A DNA stretch of 64,000 nt from Bradyrhizobium sp. in8p8 (GTDB taxonomy: Bacteria; Pseudomonadota; Alphaproteobacteria; Rhizobiales; Xanthobacteraceae). The translations under genes and the position numbers were made by a program. The notes below the pieces were generated by a model, which was given only the letters and a program-made list of their open reading frames with translations, was not told the origin of the DNA and made no database searches. Position 1 is the stretch's first letter. Every line of letters begins with the position of its first letter. The DNA lies in the NCBI RefSeq assembly GCF_000426845.1, contig NZ_AUGD01000013.1, forward strand, positions 154,616-218,615, read 5' to 3'. Positions 33,771 through 42,218 of the stretch are shown here, in pieces.

Positions 33771-35036
33771 TTACCCGAACCGGTGCTTGTACCGCTCGAC
33801 CGACAGCGCACTCACGTCGATGTCCGGCTTCCTGCCGGACAGCATGTCGGCGAGCACGCGGCCCGAGCCGCAGGACATGGTCCAGCCGAGCGTGCCGTGG
33901 CCGGTGTTGAGGTGCAGATTGGCGTAGTGCGTCCGGCCGATCACGGGCGGGCCGTCCGGCGTCATCGGACGCAGGCCGCTCCAGAACGTCGCCTTGGCGA
34001 GATCGCCGCCGCGCGGGAACAGGTCGGTCAGCGAATGATCGAGCGTGGCGCGGCGGGCATCGTAGAGCTTGTCCGAGTAGCCGGAGATTTCCGCGGTGCC
34101 GCCGACACGGATGCGATCGCCAAGGCGCGTGATCGCGACCTTGTAGCTCTCGTCCATCACGGTCGATTCCGGCGCGCCGGAGGCGTCCTTGATCGGCACC
34201 GTGATCGAATAGCCCTTCACCGGATAGACCGGCAGCGAGATGCCGAGCGGCGCGACCAGCCGTGACGACCAGCTGCCGAGCGCGAGCACGTAAGCGTCCG
34301 CCTGCAACAGGCCGGCACTGGTCGCGACGCCGCTGACACGCGCACCCTCGGTGACGATGCGATCGATGCCGGTGTTGAACAGAAAGCGCACGCCGAGCGC
34401 CTGCGCATGCCTTGCGAGCGACTGCGTGAACATGTGGCAGTCGCCGGTCTCGTCCTGCGGCAGGCGAAGCCCGCCGACGAACTTTTCCTTTACGCCAGCG
34501 AGCGCCGGCTCGACCGCGATGCAGCCCTCGCGGCTCAGCACCTCGAAGGGAACGCCATATTGCTTGAGCACGGCGATATCCTCGGCCGTGCCGTCGAGCT
34601 GGGCCTGGTAGCGGAACAGCTGCAGCGTGCCCTGCGAGCGCTCGTCATACTGGATGCCGATGTCGCGGCGCAGGTCGCGCAAGGCATCGCGGCTGTATTC
34701 CGCGATCGGAATCATCCGGCTCTTGTTGACCGCGTAGCGCGCGCTGGTGCAGTTGCGCAGCATCTTGAGCAGCCAGACCCACATGACAGGATCGAGCTTC
34801 GGCCGGATCACCAGCGGACCGTGCTTCATCAACAGCCACTTGACCGCCTTCACCGGCACGCCGGGCCCGGCCCAGGGCGAGGAATAGCCGGGCGACACCT
34901 CGCCGGCATTGGCGAAAGAGGTCTCCAGTGCCGGCTCGGGCTGACGGTCGACGACCGTCACCTCGTGGCCGGCACGCGCAAGGTAGTAGGCAGAGGTGAC
35001 ACCGATGACACCGCTGCCGAGGATCAGAATTTTCAC
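33771..35036 (-). CDS. dadA: D-amino acid dehydrogenase small subunit (DadA-like)
   Basis: The 421-residue FAD protein opens MKILILGSGVIGVTSAYYLA and carries the DadA diagnostics 'ETSFANAGEVSPGYSSPWA', 'GVPVKAVKWLL', 'PVYPVKGYSITVP' and C-terminal 'GHGTLGWTMSCGSGRVLADM'. DadA oxidatively deaminates D-amino acids such as D-alanine, passing electrons to the membrane chain. The flavin is FAD. It follows the aminotransferase gene on the same strand after a 49-base gap, so both may be used when amino compounds are a carbon source. No alanine racemase gene is adjacent, unlike in E. coli. Bradyrhizobia carry several DadA paralogues, so the exact substrate may differ. Confidence 0.88.
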   Translation of the reverse strand: MKILILGSGVIGVTSAYYLARAGHEVTVVDRQPEPALETSFANAGEVSPGYSSPWAGPGVPVKAVKWLLMKHGPLVIRPKLDPVMWVWLLKMLRNCTSARYAVNKSRMIPIAEYSRDALRDLRRDIGIQYDERSQGTLQLFRYQAQLDGTAEDIAVLKQYGVPFEVLSREGCIAVEPALAGVKEKFVGGLRLPQDETGDCHMFTQSLARHAQALGVRFLFNTGIDRIVTEGARVSGVATSAGLLQADAYVLALGSWSSRLVAPLGISLPVYPVKGYSITVPIKDASGAPESTVMDESYKVAITRLGDRIRVGGTAEISGYSDKLYDARRATLDHSLTDLFPRGGDLAKATFWSGLRPMTPDGPPVIGRTHYANLHLNTGHGTLGWTMSCGSGRVLADMLSGRKPDIDVSALSVERYKHRFG

Positions 35037-35085
35037 GCTTCGTCAAACTCCCGCGGCATCACGCTTGCCGCTGCAAGAGCAATTA

Positions 35086-36414
35086 TCAGGCCACCTTCTT
35101 GATGGCGTCGCCGAGGATCGAGACCATCTTGTCGATGTGGCTCTTCTCGACGATGAGCGGCGGCGACATCGCAACGGAGTCGCCACCGGTGCGAAGATAG
35201 AGGCCGCTGTTGAAGCATTCGACGAGCATGTCGTAGCCGCGTGCGCCGACCACGCCGTCGCGTGGCGCCAGCTCGACCGCGCCCATCAGGCCGCAATTTC
35301 GGATGTCGACGACGTTCGGCAGACCCTTCAGCGAATGCAGCGCATCGCGCCAATATTCCGCGAGCGAAGCACCGCGGGTGAGCAGGCCTTCGTCCTTGTA
35401 GATGTCGAGGGTCGCGATGCCCGCGGCACACGCCACCGGATGCGCCGAATAGGTGTAGCCGTGGAACAGCTCGATCTGGTTCTCCGGGCCGGTCATCATG
35501 CCGTCGTACACCTTGCGGCTCGCGAATACCGCACCGCAGGGCACGGTGCCATTGGTGATGCCCTTGGCCGTCGTCATCAGGTCCGGCGTGACGCCGAAGA
35601 AGTTGGCGGCGAACGGCGTGCCGAGACGGCCGAAGCCGGTGATGACCTCGTCGAAGATCAAGAGGATGCCGTGCTTGTCGCAGATCTCGCGCAGGCGCTT
35701 CAGATAGCCTTTCGGCGGCGGCAGCACCGCGGTCGAACCCGGCACCGGCTCGACGATGACGGCGGCGATGGTCTCGGCGCCGTGCAGGGCGACCAAACGC
35801 TCGAGATCGTCCGCGAGCTCGGCGCCGTGCTCGGGCAGGTCCTTGGCGAAGGCGTTGCGGGTGAGATCATGGGTGTGACGGATATGATCGACGCCCGGCA
35901 GCAGGGTCGTGAAGGCACGTCGGTTGGCGACCATGCCGCCGACCGACGTGCCGCCGAAGCCGACGCCGTGATAGCCGCGCTCGCGGCCGATCAGGCGCGT
36001 GCGGCTGGCCTGGCCGTTGGCGCGATGATAGGCGAGCGCGATCTTCAGCGCGGTATCGACCGACTCGGAGCCGGAGTTGGTGAAGAAAACGCGGTCGAGG
36101 CCCTTCGGCGCGATCTCGGCGAGACGCTCGGCGAAATCGAACGCTAGCGGATGGCCCATCTGGAACGACGGCGCGAAGTCCAGCGTCATCAGCTGCCGCT
36201 CGACGGCGGCGGCGATCTGCTTGCGGCCATGGCCGGCATTGACACACCAGAGCCCGGCGGAGCCGTCGATCACCTGACGGCCGTCGACGCTGGTGTAGTA
36301 CATGCCCTCGGCCGAGGAGAACAGGCGCGGCGATTTCTTGAATTGCCGGTTGGCCGTGAACGGCATCCAGTACGAATCGGTCTTGATGGTGTTCGGAATC
36401 TGATGAAGGGTCAC
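35086..36414 (-). CDS. Omega-amino acid:pyruvate aminotransferase (class III)
   Basis: Starting at GTG 36414 behind AAAGGAG, the 442-residue PLP enzyme matches the beta-alanine/omega-amino acid:pyruvate group from end to end. It has 'YWMPFTANRQFKK', 'DGSAGLWCVNAGHGRKQIA', 'FFTNSGSESVDTALKIA', 'IGRERGYHGVGFGGTSVGG', the PLP-Asp in 'LLIFDEVITGFGRLGT' and the Schiff-base Lys in TTAKGITNG. It moves amino groups from beta-alanine, putrescine-type or other omega-amino donors to pyruvate, giving alanine; the DadA-like gene follows. The gene is divergent from an XRE-cupin regulator that probably controls it. Confidence 0.9.
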   Translation of the reverse strand: MTLHQIPNTIKTDSYWMPFTANRQFKKSPRLFSSAEGMYYTSVDGRQVIDGSAGLWCVNAGHGRKQIAAAVERQLMTLDFAPSFQMGHPLAFDFAERLAEIAPKGLDRVFFTNSGSESVDTALKIALAYHRANGQASRTRLIGRERGYHGVGFGGTSVGGMVANRRAFTTLLPGVDHIRHTHDLTRNAFAKDLPEHGAELADDLERLVALHGAETIAAVIVEPVPGSTAVLPPPKGYLKRLREICDKHGILLIFDEVITGFGRLGTPFAANFFGVTPDLMTTAKGITNGTVPCGAVFASRKVYDGMMTGPENQIELFHGYTYSAHPVACAAGIATLDIYKDEGLLTRGASLAEYWRDALHSLKGLPNVVDIRNCGLMGAVELAPRDGVVGARGYDMLVECFNSGLYLRTGGDSVAMSPPLIVEKSHIDKMVSILGDAIKKVA

Positions 36415-36524
36415 GGCCGCGCTCCTTTGCTGGTGTGCTAGCAGAGCCACGACTGTAATACCGCAACAAGTCCTTTTCTGGTAACCTGCAAGCCATTGAT
36501 CTGGCTGGGGCTGCCGGTCCATAT

Positions 36525-36539
36525 TTGCGCGATCCGCAA
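36525..36539. promoter_or_regulatory. Perfect inverted repeat, candidate operator of the PuuR-like regulator
   Basis: TTGCG-CGATC-CGCAA lies 25 bases before the regulator ATG, in the 149-base gap shared with the aminotransferase gene. A further CGCAACA copy is near 36462-36468. The position suits autoregulation plus control of the divergent enzyme gene; binding is not shown. Confidence 0.45.
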
Positions 36540-36563
36540 CACCTGCAACACAGGACCAAGGGC

Positions 36564-37112
36564 ATGAGCGTCGACATCGGTGGACGGCTGCGATTCCTCC
36601 GGGCGCGCCACAAGCTGTCGCAGCGCGAGCTCGCCAAGCGCGCCGGCGTCACCAATTCGACCATCTCGCTGATCGAATCCAACCAGATGAACCCCTCGGT
36701 CGGCGCGCTCAAGCGCATCCTCGACGGCATCCCGATGGGGCTCGCCGAGTTCTTCGCGCTGGAGCCGGAGTCCAGGCGCAAGATCTTCTACCGGGCCGAG
36801 GAGCTGACCGAAGTCGGCAAGAAGCCGATCTCCTATCGCCAGGTCGGCGACAATCTGTTCGGCCGCAGCCTCCAGATCCTGAAGGAGCGGTACGAGCCCG
36901 GCAGCGACACCGGACGCGTTCACCTCGTCCATGACGGCGAGGAGGGCGGCATCGTGATCTCCGGGAAGCTCGAGGTCACCGTCGAGGACGAGCGCCGCAT
37001 CCTGAACCCCGGCGATGCCTATTATTTCGAGAGCCGCCGCCCGCACCGCTTCCGATGCGTGGGCGGCAAGCCCTGCGAGGTGATCTCGGCCTGCACGCCG
37101 CCGACGTTTTGA
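36564..37112 (+). CDS. XRE-cupin regulator (PuuR-like)
   Basis: The 182-residue regulator has an N-terminal helix-turn-helix ('RLRFLRARHKLSQRELAKRA' followed by 'TNSTISLIESNQMNPSVGAL', about 5-60) and a C-terminal cupin (about 110-180) with 'GRVHLVHDGEEGGIVISGKL' and 'ESRRPHRFRC'. This layout and length match PuuR, the putrescine-utilisation repressor. It is divergent from the omega-aminotransferase gene, so a polyamine or omega-amino acid is a likely signal. ATG 36564 is favoured over TTG 36525, which would fall inside the palindrome. Confidence 0.9.
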   Translation: MSVDIGGRLRFLRARHKLSQRELAKRAGVTNSTISLIESNQMNPSVGALKRILDGIPMGLAEFFALEPESRRKIFYRAEELTEVGKKPISYRQVGDNLFGRSLQILKERYEPGSDTGRVHLVHDGEEGGIVISGKLEVTVEDERRILNPGDAYYFESRRPHRFRCVGGKPCEVISACTPPTF

Positions 37113-37291
37113 TGACCCCTGCTTGATGACCCTGCGCGGCGACTCCAGCGTCAAAGCCGTTCAATCAGCATGAACGCGGGAGAACGACGTCGGCAATTCG
37201 GCCGCGGTTGAGCCAGCTCAATTCCTGCCGACGGCGTTCCTCCTATTATCCAAGTCGTAGCCGAGCAGCCTCGCGCAAAGGTGTCGAGGTC

Positions 37292-37495
37292 ATGGTCCCG
37301 AACTCCCAGGCACTCCGGGGCCGCTTGGTAACGGGGCACGCCATGAAGACCACACTCGCAAATGCCGAAGCCGCACGCGAAGAGGTTCCGCGCGGCAGCG
37401 ACGAATTCCACTCGCAGGAGCTGCGCAAGGCCATCGCCGAATACATCGAGCTGCAGCGAGAAGCGCTCAAGGCTCTCCGCAGGAAGTTGAACTGA
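37292..37495 (+). CDS. Small hypothetical protein with amphipathic C-terminal helix
   Basis: The 67-residue frame from ATG 37292 has GTCGAGG just upstream; ATG 37343 would give a 50-residue form. The C-terminal half, 'QELRKAIAEYIELQREALKA' and onward, is one predicted basic amphipathic helix. No family is recognised, and no signal or membrane segment is seen. The downstream hairpin at 37503-37521 suggests a complete transcription unit. Confidence 0.5.
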   Translation: MVPNSQALRGRLVTGHAMKTTLANAEAAREEVPRGSDEFHSQELRKAIAEYIELQREALKALRRKLN

Positions 37496-37502
37496 CGTTC
37501 GG

Positions 37503-37521
37503 CGGGGAGGTCGCCTCCCCG
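37503..37521. terminator. Strong hairpin between convergent genes
   Basis: CGGGGAGG (37503-37510) pairs perfectly with CCTCCCCG (37514-37521) around a TCG loop, just before the convergent molybdenum-subunit gene end. There is no T-run, so termination would depend on the stem or on Rho. Confidence 0.5.
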
Positions 37522-37523
37522 TC

Positions 37524-39785
37524 TCAGCGCCGCGTCAGCAATTCCTCGATCCGGATCGGAAACCGACGGACGCGCACGCCGGTGGCGTGCCAGACGGCGT
37601 TGGCAACCGCCCCGGCACTTCCGGTGATGCCGATTTCTCCGACGCCCTTGATGCCGAGCGCGTTCACGTGCGGATCGTGTTCCTCGACCGTGATGACGTC
37701 GAGCGGCGGCACGTCGGCATTCACCGGGATGTGGTACTCGCCGAGATTGGCATTCATGATCCGGCCGGTGCGCCGGTCGGTGATGGCCTCCTCGTGCAGC
37801 GCAAACGAGAGGCCCCAGATCATGCCCCCGAACAGCTGGCTCTGCACCATGCGCGGATTGACGATCCGCCCGGCCGCGAAAGCGCCGGCCATGCGGGTGA
37901 CGCGGACCTGGCCGAGCACGGGATCGACCTTCACCTCCGCAAACACCGCGCCGTGGGCATGCATCGCATATTCCTCCATCGCCGCGGGGTTCGGCGCCCC
38001 GGTGCCACGGGCCTCGACCTCCGCGACGCCTGCTCGCGCGAGGATATCGGAATAGCTCTCACCTCGGCTTTCGTCGTCACGGCGAAGCAGCCTGCCGTCG
38101 CGCGCGATCACGCCGGCATTGCCGGCGCCGAACAGGGGCGAGCGCTCGTCGCTGGTTGCGAGATCGGCGAGCTTTGCGATCACGGCCGCACCGGCGCTGC
38201 GGATCGCAGCACCCGCCGTTGCCGTGTGCGCCGAGCCGCCCGCGATGCCGGCGTCGGGCAGATCGGACGAACCCGCCTTGAACTCGACGCGATCGATATC
38301 GAGCCCGAGTTCGTCGGCGGCGATCTGGGCGAGCGCCGTCCAGGCGCCCTGCCCCATGTCATGCGCGCCGATCTCCATGGCGCCCGAGCCGTCGCGGCGG
38401 AGCACCGCGCGCGCTTCGGCCTGGAACATCAGCGCCGGGAAGGTCGCAGTGCCCATGCCCCAGCCGACCAGGAGGCCGGCATCGTCGCGCATCTGCCGCG
38501 GCCGGAGCGGACGTTTGGTCCAGCCGAAGCGCGCGGCGCCCTGCTCGTAGCAGGCGCGCAGCGCTTTTGAAGAGAACGGCTTGCCGGTGATCGGCTCGAC
38601 CTCGGCATAGTTCTTCAGGCGGAAGGCGAGCGGATCCATGCCACAGGCCCAGGCCATCTCGTCGATCGCGCTTTCGAGCGCGATCGATCCGGTCGCTTCG
38701 CCTGGAGCACGCATGAACAGCGGCGTGCCGGAGTTGACGCGCACGGCGTCATGCGAGGTGCGGATCGCAGGCGCCGCGTAGAGCGTGTGCGAGGCATCGG
38801 CGGCGGGCTCGTAGAAATCGTCGAACGTGCTCGATACGGTCCGCGCATGATGATCGAGCGCGGTGAGGCGCCCCTCGCCATCCGCACCGATGCGCAGCCG
38901 CTGGCGGGTCGGCGCGCGATGGCCGACCGGACCGTACATCTGCTCACGGCGCAGCACCAGCTTGACCGGCTTGCCGACCAGCTTCGCGGCCATGACTCCG
39001 AGGACTTGCGGGCCGGCCATCAGGCCCTTGGAGCCAAATCCGCCGCCAAGGAACGGGCTGCGGATGTGAATCTTGTCATGCGCAATGCCGAACAATTCGG
39101 CGATGCGCGCGAGCGACAGCATCAGGCCCTGGGTCGGCATGTCGACGGAAAGATTGTCTCCGTCCCACGACGCAACGATCGCATGCGGCTCCATGGCGTT
39201 GTGATATTGCGGGGGCGTCTCGTAGATGGCATCGATCTGCTTCTCGGCCGAGGCGAGGCCGGCCTCGATATCGCCGTGGCGATGCTCCGCGGGGTTGCCG
39301 ACACCGACGACGGGCGGCACGAAGCTTTCGCCGGCATCCAGCCCGACGCGCGCAGACTGCACCTCGTAACGCGGCGCCAGCAGCACCGCGCCTTCCGTTG
39401 CCGCTTCCAGCGTCTCGGCGATCACGACCGCGATCGGCTGGTTGGCGTAGCGGACCTCATTGCTTTGCAGCACCTCCATCCGGAACACGAACGGATTGGT
39501 CTTGACCTCCGGATCGATCGCAAGCCGAGGCTTGTGATCATGCGTCATGACATCGACGACGCCAGGATGGCGCTTGGCCGCGGCAACATCGAGCGAGACC
39601 ACGCGGCCGCGCGAGATGCTGGACACGGCCATCACAGCAAACAGCATGCCGGGCGGATGATTGTCGGCGGCGTAAGTTGCCCGTCCCGTGACCTTGAGGA
39701 TGCCGTCCCGGCGGGTCAGCGGCTGGCCGATGTTCGAGCCGTGCCGCAGATGGGCGGGGGTACTGGTGAGGTTGAGCTCAGGCAT
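37524..39785 (-). CDS. Molybdopterin-binding subunit of a PaoC-like aldehyde oxidoreductase (xanthine dehydrogenase family)
   Basis: The 753-residue large subunit binds the molybdenum-cytosine cofactor. It shows the entry motif 'DGILKVTGRATYAADNHPPG', the 'FLGGGFGSKG' loop, 'MRAPGEATG' and the C-terminal GVGEIGITG with the catalytic Glu at 717. With the FAD and 2Fe-2S genes upstream it makes a full three-subunit enzyme oxidising aldehydes or heterocycles, closest in layout to PaoABC (YagTSR). ATG 39785 has CGGAG before it and overlaps the FAD subunit gene by 8 bases. No Tat signal is present on this subunit; the family keeps it on the small subunit. Confidence 0.9.
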   Translation of the reverse strand: MPELNLTSTPAHLRHGSNIGQPLTRRDGILKVTGRATYAADNHPPGMLFAVMAVSSISRGRVVSLDVAAAKRHPGVVDVMTHDHKPRLAIDPEVKTNPFVFRMEVLQSNEVRYANQPIAVVIAETLEAATEGAVLLAPRYEVQSARVGLDAGESFVPPVVGVGNPAEHRHGDIEAGLASAEKQIDAIYETPPQYHNAMEPHAIVASWDGDNLSVDMPTQGLMLSLARIAELFGIAHDKIHIRSPFLGGGFGSKGLMAGPQVLGVMAAKLVGKPVKLVLRREQMYGPVGHRAPTRQRLRIGADGEGRLTALDHHARTVSSTFDDFYEPAADASHTLYAAPAIRTSHDAVRVNSGTPLFMRAPGEATGSIALESAIDEMAWACGMDPLAFRLKNYAEVEPITGKPFSSKALRACYEQGAARFGWTKRPLRPRQMRDDAGLLVGWGMGTATFPALMFQAEARAVLRRDGSGAMEIGAHDMGQGAWTALAQIAADELGLDIDRVEFKAGSSDLPDAGIAGGSAHTATAGAAIRSAGAAVIAKLADLATSDERSPLFGAGNAGVIARDGRLLRRDDESRGESYSDILARAGVAEVEARGTGAPNPAAMEEYAMHAHGAVFAEVKVDPVLGQVRVTRMAGAFAAGRIVNPRMVQSQLFGGMIWGLSFALHEEAITDRRTGRIMNANLGEYHIPVNADVPPLDVITVEEHDPHVNALGIKGVGEIGITGSAGAVANAVWHATGVRVRRFPIRIEELLTRR

Positions 39786-40833
39786 GGTCGGCTCCGGATG
39801 TCGCGGCAAAGGGAGAGGCCGGCAGCGCGGGGATGCGCGCGGGCGTGCCGGCGGCGGCGAGGGTCAGCGCGCGCACGACGATGCGGCGCGCGAGCTCGAT
39901 CTTGAAGGCGTTGTCGCCTGACGGCTTTGCGTCCGTGAGCGCACGCCAGGCAGCTTCCTGGAAAGCGTCGGCAGTGGGCGAGACGTTCTTGAGCACGTCC
40001 TCGGCGGCGCGGGCACGCCAGGGCTTTGCGGCGACACCACCAAGCGCAAGTCGCGCTTCGACAATCATGCCGCTCTCGATCCGCAGGGCAGCCGCGGCCG
40101 ATACCACGGCGAAGGCGTAAGACGTACGCTCGCGGACCTTGAGATAGCGCGCATGCGCGGCAAAGCCGCGCGCGGCGGGCGGCAGACGCACGGCGACGAT
40201 GAGGTCTCCGGGTTCGAGTACGGAATCACGCTCGGGGGTATCGCCGGGCAGGCGATGCAATTGGTCGAGCGCGACCTCGCGCCGGCCGCCCCTGCCCTCG
40301 ATCTCGACCATGGCATCGAGCGCGACCAGCGGCACGCAGAAGTCCGACGGATGCGTGGCGATGCAGCTCTCGGTCCAGCCGAGCACGGCATGGCCGCGGT
40401 TCTCGCCGTCGCGGGCGTCGCAGCCGCTGCCGGGCTCGCGCTTGTTGCAACGGCTGGCGGTGTCATAGAAATACGCACAGCGCGTCCGCTGCAGGAGATT
40501 GCCGCCGACGGTCGCGGCATTGCGCAACTGGGCCGACGCGCCGGACAGCAGGGCCTCGGCCACGGCCGGATAAGATCTCGCGAACTCAGCATCGTGCGCG
40601 AGATCGGCATTGCTCACCAGCGCTCCGATGCGCAACGAACCGTCGCCGAGAGTCTCGATCTGATCGAGCCCATCGAGATGCGTGACGTCGACGAGGCGGT
40701 CCGGACGGCTGACGCCCCCCTTCATCAAATCGAGCAGATTGGTGCCGGCGGCAAGAAAGACAGCGCCGGGCTGAGCGGCAGCGGCAACCGCCGCTGCGAC
40801 CGAGGCAGGCCTGACATAATCGAACGGCTTCAT
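39778..40833 (-). CDS. FAD-binding subunit with extra [4Fe-4S] motif (PaoB-like)
   Basis: The 351-residue medium subunit has the FAD_binding_5 start 'FDYVRPASVAAAVAAAAQPG' and the 'FLAAGTNLLDLMKGG' phosphate loop. Cys119, 129, 138 and 157 lie in an inserted loop ('CAYFYDTASRCNKREPGSGC'), which in PaoB/HCR-type enzymes binds a [4Fe-4S] cluster absent from ordinary xanthine dehydrogenase. This supports the PaoB assignment. It starts with an ATGA overlap on the 2Fe-2S gene stop, and electrons pass through it from the molybdenum site. Confidence 0.9.
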   Translation of the reverse strand: MKPFDYVRPASVAAAVAAAAQPGAVFLAAGTNLLDLMKGGVSRPDRLVDVTHLDGLDQIETLGDGSLRIGALVSNADLAHDAEFARSYPAVAEALLSGASAQLRNAATVGGNLLQRTRCAYFYDTASRCNKREPGSGCDARDGENRGHAVLGWTESCIATHPSDFCVPLVALDAMVEIEGRGGRREVALDQLHRLPGDTPERDSVLEPGDLIVAVRLPPAARGFAAHARYLKVRERTSYAFAVVSAAAALRIESGMIVEARLALGGVAAKPWRARAAEDVLKNVSPTADAFQEAAWRALTDAKPSGDNAFKIELARRIVVRALTLAAAGTPARIPALPASPFAATSGADHA

Positions 40834-41327
40834 GCGGAGCGCCTCTGGCTGGATTCGTCCATCTGTCCTTGCGCGTCGAGCACGGCATCCACGATGCCGG
40901 CATACGCGCCGCAGCGGCAGAGATTGCCGCTCATGCATTCGCGGATGCGCTCGGGATCGTTGCCGGCCTGCGCCTCCTGCATCATGCCGATCGCGCTCAT
41001 GATCTGGCCGGGGGTGCAGAACCCACACTGGAAGCCGTCATGAGCGATGAAGGCGGCCTGCACGGGATGAAGCTGGTCCCCGCGCGCAACGCCTTCGATC
41101 GTGAGGATATCGGCGCCGTCATGGCTGATGGCGAGCGCGAGACAGGAATTGATACGCTTGCCGTCGACAAGGATGGTGCAGGCGCCGCACTGCCCGCGGT
41201 CACATCCCTTCTTGGTGCCGGTGAGATGGAGGCGCTCACGCAGGAGATCGAGCAGCGTGACGCGCGGATCGTCCAGGACGAAATCGCGCCGCGCACCGTT
41301 CACGGTGAGGCTGATGGAGTGGTTCAT
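40830..41327 (-). CDS. [2Fe-2S] subunit of the PaoABC-like oxidoreductase
   Basis: The 165-residue small subunit has two iron-sulfur sites: a plant-ferredoxin type set (Cys42, 47, 50, 62) and a helical-bundle set (Cys101, 104, 137, 139). Both sets are complete. Unlike E. coli PaoA, the N-terminus (MNHSISLTVNGARRDFVLDD) has no twin-arginine signal, so the enzyme is probably cytoplasmic. It is the first gene of the three-gene operon and is divergent from a TetR regulator, with an operator-like palindrome in between. Confidence 0.92.
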   Translation of the reverse strand: MNHSISLTVNGARRDFVLDDPRVTLLDLLRERLHLTGTKKGCDRGQCGACTILVDGKRINSCLALAISHDGADILTIEGVARGDQLHPVQAAFIAHDGFQCGFCTPGQIMSAIGMMQEAQAGNDPERIRECMSGNLCRCGAYAGIVDAVLDAQGQMDESSQRRSA

Positions 41328-41437
41328 AAATGGCTCCGATCAGATTTGGACATGGGTGATCGTGCAGCGCGCCACCGCCGTGGCCACCGTCGATCCGCGT
41401 CGACCCGCATGATGCGGGCCGGTACGCGGTGGAAAAT

Positions 41438-41454
41438 ACGGAGGCACCCTCCGT
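41438..41454. promoter_or_regulatory. Perfect 17-bp palindrome, probable TetR operator
   Basis: ACGGAGG-CAC-CCTCCGT lies roughly midway in the 249-base divergent gap, 111 bases from the 2Fe-2S gene start and 123 from the TetR start. Perfect 7+7 arms with a 3-base spacer fit a TetR dimer operator. The reverse strand next to it has an AT-rich stretch (GTTAAACG), suiting a repressible promoter. Confidence 0.65.
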
Positions 41455-41576
41455 TTAACAAGAGGCACCGGAAAGAATCTGGAATTCGTCAAAAGCCCCA
41501 GCGTACCAACGCGATGCAGCACTGCCCGGGTCCGGCGAGGGTTCTATCTAACCAATTCGTGATCTACATTGCCGGC

Positions 41577-42215
41577 ATGGACGACCACACCAACCGAACC
41601 CGCAAACCGCGCGCCGACGCCATGCGCAATCGCGAGCGCGTGCTCGAGGCGGCAAAGGCGGTGTTCAGCGCCGGCGGTCCCGAGGCGAGCCTGGAGGCGG
41701 TGGCCAAACGCGCCGGCGTCGGCATCGGCACGCTGTACCGGCATTTTCCGGCCCGCGAGGATCTGTTCGAGGCGGTGTACCGGCGCGAAGTCGAGCAGCT
41801 CAGCGAGCTTGCCGAGGAGTTGAAGAATGCCAAGGACCCGGTGGACGCGTTGCGTCGCTGGCTGCGCTCCAACGTCGAGTTCGTTGCCACCAAGAAGGGC
41901 ATGTCGGCCGCGCTGGCGCTGACCTTCCAGAGCTCGTCGGAGCTCGCGGCATTCTCGATGGACCGGCTGACGAAGGCGATCGGCTCGTTGCTCGACCGCG
42001 CGGTTGCGGCCGGCCAGATACGTGGCGATCTCGGCCCGGAGGACCTGCTCAGGGCACTCGTCGGCATGTGCTACATGCACGACCAGCCCGGATGGCAGTC
42101 CTCGGTGCTGCGGATGCTCGACGTGTTCGTCGATGGCTTGCGGGTGCGGCCCGGTGCCAAAAGCAAGACGCGCGTCGCCAAGCCGGCGAGAGCGGCCGCG
42201 AAGCGGAAGCGGTGA
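41577..42215 (+). CDS. TetR-family transcriptional regulator
   Basis: The 212-residue protein has an N-terminal helix-turn-helix ('NRERVLEAAKAVFSAGG', then 'SLEAVAKRAGVGIGTLYRHF', about 17-62), followed by the all-helical ligand-binding domain ending near 190 and a Lys/Arg/Ala-rich tail. It resembles the broad group of aldehyde- or quinone-linked TetR repressors next to oxidoreductase operons. The start was set at ATG 41577; GTG 41559 in frame is an alternative. No clear ribosome-binding site is present, so a near-leaderless mRNA is possible. It probably represses the divergent PaoABC-like operon. Confidence 0.88.
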   Translation: MDDHTNRTRKPRADAMRNRERVLEAAKAVFSAGGPEASLEAVAKRAGVGIGTLYRHFPAREDLFEAVYRREVEQLSELAEELKNAKDPVDALRRWLRSNVEFVATKKGMSAALALTFQSSSELAAFSMDRLTKAIGSLLDRAVAAGQIRGDLGPEDLLRALVGMCYMHDQPGWQSSVLRMLDVFVDGLRVRPGAKSKTRVAKPARAAAKRKR

Positions 42216-42218
42216 AGG

